From NCBI GenBank assembly GCA_963732875.1, contig CAVTBD010000002.1, positions 434,001-498,000 of the forward strand: 64,000 nucleotides of DNA, given 5' to 3'. Under the pieces are notes generated by a model that saw only the letters and a list, made by a program, of their open reading frames with translations, was not told the origin of the DNA and searched no databases. The stretch comes from WHSO01 sp963732875. Its GTDB lineage: Bacteria; Pseudomonadota; Alphaproteobacteria; SMXQ01. A program made the position numbers and the translations under genes. Positions 26,887 to 35,490 of this stretch are shown one piece after another (positions within the stretch are counted from its first letter, which is position 1; each line of letters opens with the position of its first letter).

Positions 26887-28839
26887 ATGAGCGATACCAC
26901 GCCCCTGATCGAACTGGTCGGCGTCACCAAGACCTACCGCAACGGCGCGCTCGCGGTCGAGGTGCTGCACGGCGTCTCGCTCTCCATCGAGCGCGGCGAG
27001 TTCGTCGCCATCATCGGCTCGTCGGGCTCGGGCAAAACCACGCTGATGAACATTCTCGGCTGCCTCGACCGGCCTACCACCGGCAGTTTCCTGTTCGACG
27101 GCACCGACGTCGCCACGCTCGCACCCGACGACGTGGCCCGGCTCCGGCGCGAGCTGTTCGGCTTCATCTTCCAGGGCTTCAACCTGATCACCACGGCGAC
27201 CGCGGTCGAGAACGTGGAGGTGCCGGCGATCTACGCCGGCGTCGCACCCGCCGTACGGCGCGACCGCGCGCGCGCTCTGCTCACCGCCCTCGGCCTCGGC
27301 GACCGTCTCGGCCACCGTCCGAACCAGCTTTCCGGCGGCCAGCAGCAGCGCGTCGCGGTGGCGCGCGCGCTGATGAACGGCGGCCAGGTGATCTTCGCCG
27401 ACGAGCCTACCGGCTCCCTCGACAGTCGCAGCGGCGCCGAGGTCATGGCCGCCCTCAAGAAGCTCAACGCCCAGGGCCACACCATCGTGCTCATCACCCA
27501 CGACCGCGAAGTGGCCGCCAACGCGTCGCGCACCATCGAGATTCGCGACGGGCTGATCGTTTCCGATACCGGCACGCCGGCGACGGGCACGGCACCCTCC
27601 CCGCCGTCCCGGGCCGCGGCCGCCGCCGAAGGCCTGCGCGCGTTCCTGGGCGAAGGCTACGAATCCCTCAAGATGGCGCTGCGCTCGCTCAAGGCGAACC
27701 TGTTCCGCACCGTCCTGATGCTGCTCGGCATCGTCATCGGCGTCGGCTCTGTGGTCGCCATGCTCGCGGTCGGCGACGGCGCGCGCCAGTCGGTGGTCGA
27801 CCGCATCGGCGCCATGGGCACCAACCTGCTGCTGGTACGCCCCGGCGCCCCCAACATGCGCGGCGGCGGCGGCTCGGTCGCGACCCTGGTGCCCGAGGAC
27901 GCCGACGCCATCGCCACCCTGCCCAACGTGGTCGCCGCCGTGCCCGAGATGACCGGGCAGGTCACCATCCGCTACGGCAACCGCGACGTGCAGACCCAGG
28001 GCGACGCCACTGTGCCCGACCTCTCGGTCGCGCGCGACTGGCCGGTGGCGCAGGGCACCTTCATCGCGCCCCAGGACCTCAAGACCTACGCACCGGTAGT
28101 GGCGCTCGGCCAGACCGTGGTGAAGGACCTGTTTCCGCCCGGGACCGATCCGCTCGGCCGCTACGTGCTGATGAACAACGTGCCGTTCCAGGTGGTCGGC
28201 GTGATGGAGAGCAAAGGCGCGACGCCCTACGGCGCCGACATGGACGACGTTGCCTTCGTGCCGCTCACCACCGGACAGCTGCGTCTGTTCGGCAAGCGCT
28301 ACCTGCGCTCGATCACGGTCATGGTGGATGACATTTCCCAGATCGACGCGACTCAGGACGCCATCACCGAGCTCCTCAAGGACCGCCACCACACCGAGGA
28401 CTTCCAGATCCGCAACATGGCGGCGATCCTCGACGCGGTGTCGGAGGCCCAGGGCACGCTCACCGTCCTGCTCGGCTCGATCGCCGCGATCTCGCTGCTG
28501 GTGGGCGGCATCGGCGTCATGAACATGATGCTGGTGAGCGTCACCGAGCGCACGCGCGAGATCGGCATCCGCATGGCGACCGGCGCGCGCACCGTCAACA
28601 TCCTGCAGCAGTTCCTGACCGAGGCGGTCACGGTCTCGGTGGTCGGCGGCATCATCGGCGCCGTGGGCGGGCTCGCCGTCGCCTGGGTCCTGGCCGCGTT
28701 CGGCACGCCGATCCTGGTCACGCCGACGCCGATCATGCTCGCCTTCGGCTGCGCCTTCGCCACCGGCCTGATCTTCGGCTACATGCCGGCACGCAAGGCC
28801 GCGCACCTCGATCCCGTGGTCGCGCTCTCGGCCGAGTGA
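26887..28839 (+). CDS. macB: MacB-like ABC exporter, ATPase fused to permease
   Basis: 650 residues, the normal MacB length. The N-terminal ATPase has Walker A GSSGSGKTT, the Q-loop in FGFIFQGFNL, signature LSGGQQQR, Walker B VIFADEPTG and switch His in LITHDRE. After a linker (about 230-270) come the first membrane helix (FRTVLMLLGIVIGVGSVVAML), a large periplasmic MacB_PCD domain and three C-terminal helices of the FtsX fold (ISLLVGGIGVMNMMLVSVTERTREIGIRMA). With MacA and the following lipoprotein channel it should export macrolides, peptides or siderophores; the true substrate cannot be inferred. It overlaps or abuts the next gene (GTGAGG at 28836). Confidence 0.93.
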   Translation: MSDTTPLIELVGVTKTYRNGALAVEVLHGVSLSIERGEFVAIIGSSGSGKTTLMNILGCLDRPTTGSFLFDGTDVATLAPDDVARLRRELFGFIFQGFNLITTATAVENVEVPAIYAGVAPAVRRDRARALLTALGLGDRLGHRPNQLSGGQQQRVAVARALMNGGQVIFADEPTGSLDSRSGAEVMAALKKLNAQGHTIVLITHDREVAANASRTIEIRDGLIVSDTGTPATGTAPSPPSRAAAAAEGLRAFLGEGYESLKMALRSLKANLFRTVLMLLGIVIGVGSVVAMLAVGDGARQSVVDRIGAMGTNLLLVRPGAPNMRGGGGSVATLVPEDADAIATLPNVVAAVPEMTGQVTIRYGNRDVQTQGDATVPDLSVARDWPVAQGTFIAPQDLKTYAPVVALGQTVVKDLFPPGTDPLGRYVLMNNVPFQVVGVMESKGATPYGADMDDVAFVPLTTGQLRLFGKRYLRSITVMVDDISQIDATQDAITELLKDRHHTEDFQIRNMAAILDAVSEAQGTLTVLLGSIAAISLLVGGIGVMNMMLVSVTERTREIGIRMATGARTVNILQQFLTEAVTVSVVGGIIGAVGGLAVAWVLAAFGTPILVTPTPIMLAFGCAFATGLIFGYMPARKAAHLDPVVALSAE

Positions 28840-28847
28840 GGACGGCG

Positions 28848-30333
28848 ATGACGGAAACCGGACGCAAGACTCGAAGCCCCGCCCGCGCCGCCGCGCTGGT
28901 CGCGTTGACGGCGCTCGCCGGCTGCTCGCTGGTGCCCGACTTCAACCGTCCTGCCGCAACCACTACCGCCGCCGCCTGGAAGGGCGAGAGCAACGCCGCG
29001 GCCAAGGCGGCACCGTGGCCGCGCGCGCGACTGGTGGACCGGCTTCAAGTCGCCCGAGCTTGATACGCTGATCGCCCGGGCCCAAGGCAACAACACCGAT
29101 CTTGCCGCCGCCGCGGCGCGCGTGCTGGAAGCCGACGCGAAGGCGCGCGTCGCAGGCGCACCACTGCTGCCGTCCCTCGATGCCGGCGCCGGCGCCACCC
29201 GCAACTGGCGCGGCTCCTCCGCGCGCTCGTCGTCCTCATCTTCCTCATCGTCGAGCAGCCGCTCGTCGAACAGCACCACGCTCTCGGCCGATCTCAGCGC
29301 CAGCTACCAGCTCGACCTGTTCGGTGCCAACCGCGCCGCGCTGACCTCGGCGAACGCCAGCGCCGCCTTCAGCCGGTTCGACCGTGAGACCGTCGCGCTC
29401 ACGGTGGTCTCGAGCGTCGCCACGACATATTTCCAGACGCTCGAATTCCGCAACCGCATCACCGTGGCGCAACGCAACCTCGCCAACGCCGAAGAAGTTC
29501 TGAACGTGGTCGACGCACGGGTGCGCAACGGCGCCGCGTCGTCCCTCGATCTCGCCCAGCAGCGTGCCACGGTAGCAACCCAGCGCGCGGCGATCCCGCC
29601 GCTCGAGACCCAGGCGCGCCAGAGCGAGAACGCGCTCGCGATCCTGCTCGGCGAGGCGCCGGCCGCGCTCGCCGTCGCGGGCAACGGTATCATGGCAGTC
29701 GCCCCGCCCGAGCCCGCCGCCGGGCTGCCGTCCGAACTACTGGCGCGCCGTCCCGACATCCAGGCGGCGGAAGCCAACCTGATCGCGGCCAACGCCGATA
29801 TCGGCGCGGCACGCGCCGCGTTCTATCCGGCGATCACGCTGACCGGCTCGCAAGGCTATGAAAGTTCGGCGCTCGCCAACCTGATCAGCGCGTCGAACGC
29901 CATCACCACGCTGGCGGCGAGTCTCGTCCAGCCGATCTTCGAAGGCGGCAAACTCGAGGGCAATCTCGATCTCGCGAGGGCGCGCTACCAGGAACTGGCC
30001 GCGACCTACCGCAACACCGTGCTGACGGCGTTCGGCGACGTGGAGAATGCCCTGGTGGCGGTGCGGCAGACCGCGGAGCAGGAACGGCTACAGCGGCAGG
30101 TGGTGACGGAAGCACGCACCGCCTACCAGCTCGCCGACGCGCGCTACCGCTCGGGGGCCGTCGATCTGCTGACGGTGCTGGATGCCCAGCGCACCCTGTT
30201 CCAGGCCGAGGACCAGCTGGTGCAGGTCCGTTTCTCCCGGCTCGAGGCGACCATCGCCATGTACAAGGCGCTAGGCGGCGGCTGGCAGCGGCCCGAGACG
30301 ACCACTACCAGCCGGTCGGGCGAGGCTCAGTAA
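28848..30333 (+). CDS. NodT-family outer-membrane efflux lipoprotein, one frame change
   Basis: TolC-like channel of the MacAB system. Start at ATG 28848 with GAGG 8 nt upstream; lipobox LAGC with the lipidated Cys near residue 26. The first frame runs to 29063, but the family sequence WWTGFKSPELDTLIARAQGNN continues in the next frame from about 29030. The change lies in the GCGCGCGCG repeat at 29018-29029, and the total length is one base over a multiple of three. The rest, to 30333, has the two outer-membrane efflux repeats (LSADLSASYQLDLFG; ITLTGSQGYESSALANL; GGKLEGNLDLARARYQEL). A run of about 20 mostly Ser residues sits near residue 130. It overlaps the end of the convergent ftrA by 7 bp. 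Confidence 0.85.
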
Positions 30334-30869
30334 CCGCCCTTCTTGCCGGTGCCACCGACATAGGTGAATTCCCAGCTCACGTCGAACGGCGTCCACCATG
30401 GGGCGACGCCGGTTTCCTTGTCGGTGTGGCGGTAGAAGCCCTGATAGGGCGGCGGCTGAATGTGATAAGTCAGCCGGTACTTGCCGGCGCCGTCGAGCTT
30501 GACGTTGGCGCCATAGTGCGGGCCGTCGTTGGCGACCATCGGCATGAACGCGCCGACCTGCTCCCAGTCGCTGCCGATCTTCCGCAGCCGGTAGGTGATG
30601 CCGAGATAAGGCACCCAGTCGCCGGGGCCGAAGCCGTTCTTGTTGCCCTTCTCGGCGTGGATGTCGGCTTCGAGATGGACATCCTTCTCGGTGTTCATGC
30701 CGGGTAGCATCGGCTCCATCATCACCGCCTGGAGATAGACCGCGCCGATCTCCATGCCGTCCTTGGACACGTGCTTGCCGATCGCCGTCTCACCGGCGCG
30801 CGCGCCGGCAAAGGGCAGCAGCACCAGCGCCGCGGCCGCGAACATCATCGTCTTTACTCTGGTTGTCAT
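30327..30869 (-). CDS. ftrA: Periplasmic ferrous iron-binding protein, P19/Tp34 family
   Basis: 180 residues with a signal peptide (TMMFAAAALVLLPFAGARA). The fold signatures are EIGAVYLQAVMMEPMLPGM (Met/Glu metal site), DVHLEADIHAEKGNKNGFGPGDWVPYL and the closing YRLTYHIQPP ... DVSWEFTYVG. P19 proteins bind Fe2+/Cu2+ and hand iron to an Ftr1 permease. Here it is the last gene of a four-gene set with cupredoxin, Ftr1 and polyferredoxin partners, matching FtrABCD of Brucella and Bordetella. An 84-bp gap separates it from ftrD; a ribosome-binding site (GGGGGAAC) precedes the start. Confidence 0.88.
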   Translation of the reverse strand: MTTRVKTMMFAAAALVLLPFAGARAGETAIGKHVSKDGMEIGAVYLQAVMMEPMLPGMNTEKDVHLEADIHAEKGNKNGFGPGDWVPYLGITYRLRKIGSDWEQVGAFMPMVANDGPHYGANVKLDGAGKYRLTYHIQPPPYQGFYRHTDKETGVAPWWTPFDVSWEFTYVGGTGKKGGY

Positions 30870-30953
30870 GGGGTTCCCCCTTTCCTGGTTACTAACTTAC
30901 CACTGCTCATAAAATGAAATTGCGAGGCAGTCGCAGTACGTTTTCAAAAAAAC

Positions 30954-32327
30954 TCACCCCGCCACCGCCGGCCACCATGCCGCCGCAACAGCAAGGCTCG
31001 CGATCACGCCCGGCGCCAGCGCACAGGCGCGGCGCAGGCCGAACAGGCCAAGGCCGCCGAGGATGCGCCAGCCGAGCCACGCGCCCCACCCCACCGCGAT
31101 CGCGAGCAGGACGAGCTTGAGTGACATCGCGGCCGCCGCCGGCACCAGCGCGAACAGGCCGCCACCGAGGCCGAGCAGGAGCGACACCATCGCCGCCGGC
31201 GCGACCTGGTAGCTGATCATGACGAGCCGCCGGCGGAATGTCGCCGCCGCCCCGAGCCGACCCGCGATCCAGGCAGCGAGCACATTCATCACCGCGAGCG
31301 ATGCGGTCAGCACGATCATCACCCCCAGCATCCAGCCGACGATCATGATGAAATCGAGCCACACGAACACCTCGCGCGCTTCGGGATGGACCACCATCAG
31401 CCAGGACGGGCCGGAATTGCCGACCCAGGTCCAGCCGTGATCGATGAACCAGGCGCCGACGGTCTGGCGCAGCCACTGGTACTGCGGCAGCACCAGCCAC
31501 AGGAAGCCGCCCAGCGACACGCCGGTGCCGAGGTAGAGGAACCACACCTCGGACATGACCGGATGATGATTGCCGATATCGGCGACCTCCGCGCCCGGCG
31601 CACGCAGGCGCAGGCTCAGGCCGCCGGCACGGTCGGGCTGCACGCAGCGCATGCACATGACGCAGTGGCGGCTCTCGGTCTTGCGCTTGAGGTCGATCAT
31701 GGTCGGGCACAGGCCGCGCTCGGTATAGGCGTCGCCGCCCTTGATCGGGCGCTTGGGCACGAGATCGACCACGCCGAGGCGCGAGAACACGCCGAGCAGC
31801 AGGCCGATCGGGCACGCGTGGCGGCACCAGGCACGCTTCTCGCGGCCGCGGCCATAGAGGAAGCCGATGATCAGCGCGGCGGCGAGCGTGCCGCCGAACA
31901 CCTCGAGGATCGCGCCAGGATAGTCGCGCACGCCGACGGTCTGGCCAAGGATAGTGATCAGAAGGAAGCTGACGATGGGCGTGCCTTCCCAGCGCAGCCA
32001 GCCCGGCACCGAACGCTTGAGGCCGACGCGGTTGAGCCATTCCGAGGCCGCGCCCATCGGGCACAGGCCCCCGCACCAGCTGCGCCCGGTGAACACCACC
32101 GACAGGAACACGAGCGGGAACCACAGCCCCCAGATCAGCCAGTTGGCCGCGCCCGAAAGACCCTTGGTGACGGGATTGGGCGGCAGCACCACCGGCACGA
32201 CGATCAGGGCGAGGAAGAACACCGCCATGGTCGCGTGGATGTAAGGCAGGAACGGGCGCAAGCGCACCGCCAGCGCCTCCACGCGGCGCGATAGCGGACC
32301 GGCGGGCGGAAGCGCGGCGGCGATCAT
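30954..32327 (-). CDS. ftrD: Membrane polyferredoxin of the ferrous iron uptake system
   Basis: Read from ATG 32327, which overlaps the ftrC stop as ATGA, it has 457 residues; the longer open frame to 32732 is a shadow of ftrC. Several membrane helices alternate with NapH/FixG-like cluster motifs: SWCGGLCPMGA, CRHACPIGLLLG and SRHCVMCMRCVQP. In FtrABCD this protein is thought to take electrons for re-reduction or release of iron at the permease. The C-terminal third is a second helical bundle (ISYQVAPAAMVSLLLGLGGGLFALV). Coupled to ftrC by the overlap. Confidence 0.9.
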   Translation of the reverse strand: MIAAALPPAGPLSRRVEALAVRLRPFLPYIHATMAVFFLALIVVPVVLPPNPVTKGLSGAANWLIWGLWFPLVFLSVVFTGRSWCGGLCPMGAASEWLNRVGLKRSVPGWLRWEGTPIVSFLLITILGQTVGVRDYPGAILEVFGGTLAAALIIGFLYGRGREKRAWCRHACPIGLLLGVFSRLGVVDLVPKRPIKGGDAYTERGLCPTMIDLKRKTESRHCVMCMRCVQPDRAGGLSLRLRAPGAEVADIGNHHPVMSEVWFLYLGTGVSLGGFLWLVLPQYQWLRQTVGAWFIDHGWTWVGNSGPSWLMVVHPEAREVFVWLDFIMIVGWMLGVMIVLTASLAVMNVLAAWIAGRLGAAATFRRRLVMISYQVAPAAMVSLLLGLGGGLFALVPAAAAMSLKLVLLAIAVGWGAWLGWRILGGLGLFGLRRACALAPGVIASLAVAAAWWPAVAG

Positions 32328-33166
32328 TCGGCGGTGCCCGCGACACGGCCGCCGGCGGCGCCCGAATGGCTGCGCCCGACCAAGCGCATCAGCGTGACGA
32401 TGACGACCAGGGTGACGATGTAGAACACCACCTGGATCCCCATCGGCCGGTCGTTGTAGCCGACCAGGATGTGCAGCAGCGTGCCGACCCAGCTGTGCTG
32501 GTCGAGAATGTGGGAGGTATCCCACACCTGCATGGAGATCGCCGGCACCAGCCCCGCACTGTTCAGATAGAGCGCGGCATTGGCGGCAAGGCCAGCCGCC
32601 AGCAGCAGCACCAGCCAGCCGACCACGGTCAGGAACTTGCCGATGGGAATGGCGAGCAGGCCGCGGTAGAGCAGCCAGCCGACCGCGACGCCGCCGGCAA
32701 GGCCGAGCGCGCCGCCAGAGAGCAGGCCCCATATGCCGGCATCGCTGGTGGTGAGGCCATAGAGAAACAGTACGGTTTCCGAACCCTCCCGCAGCACCGC
32801 GAAGAACGTGACGAGCGCCAGCGCCGACATCGGCTTGGCACCGACGCTGACGTCATGGCCGACGCTCTTCATGCGCGCGGCGATCTCGCGCCCGTGAGCG
32901 CTCATCCAGGTGTTGTGCCAGGCCAGCATGATGACGGCGGCGATCAGGATACCGGCATTGAGCAGCTCCTGTCCTCGGCCCTGCACGGCACCGGAAATGG
33001 CGCCGGCAAAGAGCGCCACCAGCACGGCGCCGCCGATACCGGCGGCGATGCCCGCGCTCACCCACCGGCCCCGTCCGGCCGCGCCCCGGCTCGCCCCCAT
33101 CACGATGGCGACGATCAGCGCGGCCTCGAGGACCTCACGGAAAACGATAAGCGCGGCACCAAGCAT
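32324..33166 (-). CDS. ftrC: Ftr1-type high-affinity iron permease
   Basis: 280 residues and seven hydrophobic helices. The two REXXE-type iron motifs are visible: REVLE at residues 10-14 in the first helix and REGSE at 126-130 in the fourth. FTR1 proteins move iron across the inner membrane after oxidation or delivery by periplasmic partners. The gene sits between the cupredoxin (21 bp upstream) and the polyferredoxin (4-bp overlap), and is therefore the core of the FtrABCD set. Confidence 0.93.
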   Translation of the reverse strand: MLGAALIVFREVLEAALIVAIVMGASRGAAGRGRWVSAGIAAGIGGAVLVALFAGAISGAVQGRGQELLNAGILIAAVIMLAWHNTWMSAHGREIAARMKSVGHDVSVGAKPMSALALVTFFAVLREGSETVLFLYGLTTSDAGIWGLLSGGALGLAGGVAVGWLLYRGLLAIPIGKFLTVVGWLVLLLAAGLAANAALYLNSAGLVPAISMQVWDTSHILDQHSWVGTLLHILVGYNDRPMGIQVVFYIVTLVVIVTLMRLVGRSHSGAAGGRVAGTAE

Positions 33167-33187
33167 GTTCAGCCTCGTTACGTTACG

Positions 33188-33526
33188 TCACTTCGCGATC
33201 AATTTGCCCTGCGCGGTCTTCTTGTTGTAATCGCCGTAGAAACCATAGGTGCCCGCTGGCAACGGCCCGACCCACACCGAAATCTTGCCGTGCCCCACCA
33301 CGATCTTTTCGCGCCGCAGGTCGTTGCTCTCAAATTCCTCGGGCGTGGGATCCTGGTTCTCAATAATCAGTTCGACGCGCTTGCCTGCCGGCACCGTGAC
33401 CTCGGACGGGATGAAGCGATGGTTCTTGATGACCATGTGCACGGCACCGTCGTCAGCGGCCAGAGCCGTGGCGGCGAAGGCGACCGGCAGAAGTGCCGTC
33501 GCGACGGCCGTGAAAATCTGTCTCAT
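33188..33526 (-). CDS. ftrB: Periplasmic cupredoxin-like protein of the ferrous iron uptake system
   Basis: 112 residues from ATG 33526, chosen because AGGA lies 6 nt upstream and a signal peptide follows at once (FTAVATALLPVAFAATALA). The mature protein is a single cupredoxin_1 (EfeO-like) beta-barrel: HMVIKNHRFIPSEVTVPAGKRVELIIENQDPTPEEFESNDLRREK. It lacks the Cys of a blue copper site; acidic residues and His/Met may bind metal. In FtrABCD this protein oxidises or chaperones iron for the permease. It is the first gene of the operon, about 90 bp downstream of a Fur box. Confidence 0.88.
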   Translation of the reverse strand: MRQIFTAVATALLPVAFAATALAADDGAVHMVIKNHRFIPSEVTVPAGKRVELIIENQDPTPEEFESNDLRREKIVVGHGKISVWVGPLPAGTYGFYGDYNKKTAQGKLIAK

Positions 33527-33615
33527 GGGATGTCCTGTTGCAGAGGTCGAATTCTTGAATACCGAAACGCGTTTCCGTTTTTTGCGCATGAGCGGCGGCG
33601 CGGGAAGCAACATAC

Positions 33616-33630
33616 TGATAATAATTCGCA
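33616..33630 (-). promoter_or_regulatory. Fur box upstream of the ftr operon
   Basis: On the minus strand the bases are TGCGAATTATTATCA, matching the Fur 7-1-7 consensus TGATAAT-N-ATTATCA: 5 of 7 in the left half and 7 of 7 in the right. It lies 90 bp upstream of the ftrB start in an AT-rich stretch. Binding by a Fur-family repressor would make the whole ftrBCDA operon iron-repressed. In alphaproteobacteria the regulator could be Fur/Mur or Irr. Confidence 0.6.
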
Positions 33631-34007
33631 GTTGCAAGGGCCTCGTGAAATCTCAGGGTAATATGCCAAGATGAAGCCCTACTCGAAAGAGGGATTTAGA
33701 CCGCCACCCGCATTAATCCGCGGCTGTTCGCACCCCCTTCGTCGCGATACGGGCCGTTTTTTCCTGAAGCCATAAAGCGCAAGCAACACCAGCCACCGAA
33801 ACGGGCCCCGTTTCGCAGCACGGCACTCTGCCCTCTGACCTAATACGTTCGGGTACGGTCTGCAACCAGCGCACGAGGGCAAGGTGACATCTCTTTGGTA
33901 TTTGGGCCCCTTTTCACCTGCTGCGGCGCACAAGTTTGTTGAAAAGCGCCATCGTTATGTGGTTAATGAAAACTTAACGCCGCTCATTTGGGGATAAGGC
34001 GGGAAGG
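33631..34007. other. Divergent intergenic region, ftr operon / methyltransferase gene
   Basis: About 380 bp with mixed composition. An open frame of 84 codons on the minus strand (33679-33933) has no protein-like character and no ribosome-binding site, so it is not called. The last 60 bp before 34008 are AT-richer (AATGAAAACTTAACG) and end in GGCGGGAAGG just before the ATG. No hairpin or repeat stands out. Confidence 0.4.
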
Positions 34008-35468
34008 ATGAGAACCTACGAAGAGCTGGCCGGGGAAACCGGCCGCCGGGTCTTCTATCGTGCCGAACGTTTCGCGGCGCGCGATCTCTTCACCCGGATG
34101 CCACCTAAAGTGGTGATCGGCGGATCACCCTATACCCTCGAAAATCTCTCCATGAGCGGGCTGGCCGCCAGCGTCGCCGGCGCCAATCATCTGGCGATGG
34201 CGCCCGGCAGCGAGGTACCGGTCGTACTCGTGGGAGAATCGGGCCCCCTGTTCACGGGCACGGGCCATCTGCGCCGCGTCGAGGCACGTTCGCTCGACAC
34301 CCTGGTCGCGGTCAGCTTCAGGGGAAGCACGCTCGACATCCCGGCCCTGGTCAACCGCCATAGCGAATCCCTGATCCAGCGCGAGCTCAACGGCGGCCTG
34401 TCCCACGCCCTGGAAAGCGTACCTTCCGAATACCGCCGTTTCTGCGCCGACGTCATGCACCTGCTGCGCGCCTACCGCTCGACCCTGTCGCGCTTCGAGA
34501 ACCTGTCGCGCCGCGACGGCGAGGCCCCCGATCCGGCACGCATCGAGACAGTCTACGGCGCCGCCGAAGAACGCATCCTGCGCGAATGGCACAAGCTGTG
34601 GCACGAGGGCAACGCCCTGGTGCGCCCGCTGATGAACTCGCCTCACGCGCTTGCCGGCATCAAGGCGTTCACCGAACAGGTGCTGACGCCCGAGTTCATG
34701 TCGGGACCGATCTGGAACCGGAGCTACCGCAAGCCACTCGGCTATCCCGGCGATTATCAGATGATGAACTACGTCTATGAATGGAAGCCGCGCGGCGCCA
34801 ACGTCTACGAGCGTCTGGTGCATCGCATCGGCCTCGATGTCGCCGAATGCATCGCCACGCGCATGGTGATGATCCAGCACACCATCGCCGAAGTGTCCGC
34901 GGCCCGTGCCGGCGCGCTTGCACCGGCCCGCGTGCTCAGCCTCGGCTGCGGCCCCGCCCAGGAAGTCATGAACTTCCTCGCCGTGCGCCGCCTGCCCCAT
35001 CCTGTCGAGTTCACCCTGGTGGACCAGGATCGCGACGCGCTCGACTATGCCTACCGGCGTGTGTTCCCCGAGGTCGTCCGCCACGATGACGGCTCCGACG
35101 TGCACTGCCTGCAGGTCTCGTTCATCGAGCTGATGAAGGCGAGCAAAGTGTTCCGCTCCCTGCCGCCCCAGGACCTGATCTATACGGTCGGCCTGGTCGA
35201 CTACCTGTCGATGAAGCGCATCCAGCGACTCGCCCGCGCGCTCTGGGACAAGCTCGCGCCGGGCGGCACGCTGGTGATCGGCAACATGGCCGACGTGCCG
35301 GGCGGCAACCTGTGGCCGATGGAATTCCTGTGCGACTGGAGCCTGCACTACCGTAGCGAGCCGCAGATGCTCGAGATGGCGGCCGGCATTCCCGGCGCCG
35401 AGATCGAGTTGCGTCCCGACCCGACCGGCCGGGTCTACATGCTCTACCTGAAGAAGCCCGCCGCCTGA
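34008..35468 (+). CDS. PilZ-type domain fused to a SAM-dependent methyltransferase (PhcB-like)
   Basis: 486 residues. The first 115 or so look like a PilZ domain (DLFTRMPPKVVIGGSPYTLENLSMSGLAA ... VAVSFRG), although the RxxxR start is weak. The central helical part contains RKPLGYPGDYQMMNYVYEW, a block typical of the 3-OH PAME synthase-like family. Motif I of the SAM fold, VLSLGCGPAQE, is near residue 310, followed by FTLVDQDRDALDYAYRR (acidic ribose ligand) and LIYTVGLVDYLSMKRIQRLARALWDKLAPGGTLVIGNM. Product and signal are not known. Convergent, with a 22-bp gap, to a membrane histidine kinase; in Ralstonia, the synthase PhcB and kinase PhcS are neighbours, so a signalling role is possible but inferred. 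Confidence 0.75.
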   Translation: MRTYEELAGETGRRVFYRAERFAARDLFTRMPPKVVIGGSPYTLENLSMSGLAASVAGANHLAMAPGSEVPVVLVGESGPLFTGTGHLRRVEARSLDTLVAVSFRGSTLDIPALVNRHSESLIQRELNGGLSHALESVPSEYRRFCADVMHLLRAYRSTLSRFENLSRRDGEAPDPARIETVYGAAEERILREWHKLWHEGNALVRPLMNSPHALAGIKAFTEQVLTPEFMSGPIWNRSYRKPLGYPGDYQMMNYVYEWKPRGANVYERLVHRIGLDVAECIATRMVMIQHTIAEVSAARAGALAPARVLSLGCGPAQEVMNFLAVRRLPHPVEFTLVDQDRDALDYAYRRVFPEVVRHDDGSDVHCLQVSFIELMKASKVFRSLPPQDLIYTVGLVDYLSMKRIQRLARALWDKLAPGGTLVIGNMADVPGGNLWPMEFLCDWSLHYRSEPQMLEMAAGIPGAEIELRPDPTGRVYMLYLKKPAA

Positions 35469-35490
35469 ACCGCGGCGAAAGACGGCGCGG

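Noticed and set aside
33679..33933. 84-codon frame between ftrB and the methyltransferase gene
   Set aside because: No ribosome-binding site, no domain-like sequence, and it lies in a divergent promoter region.
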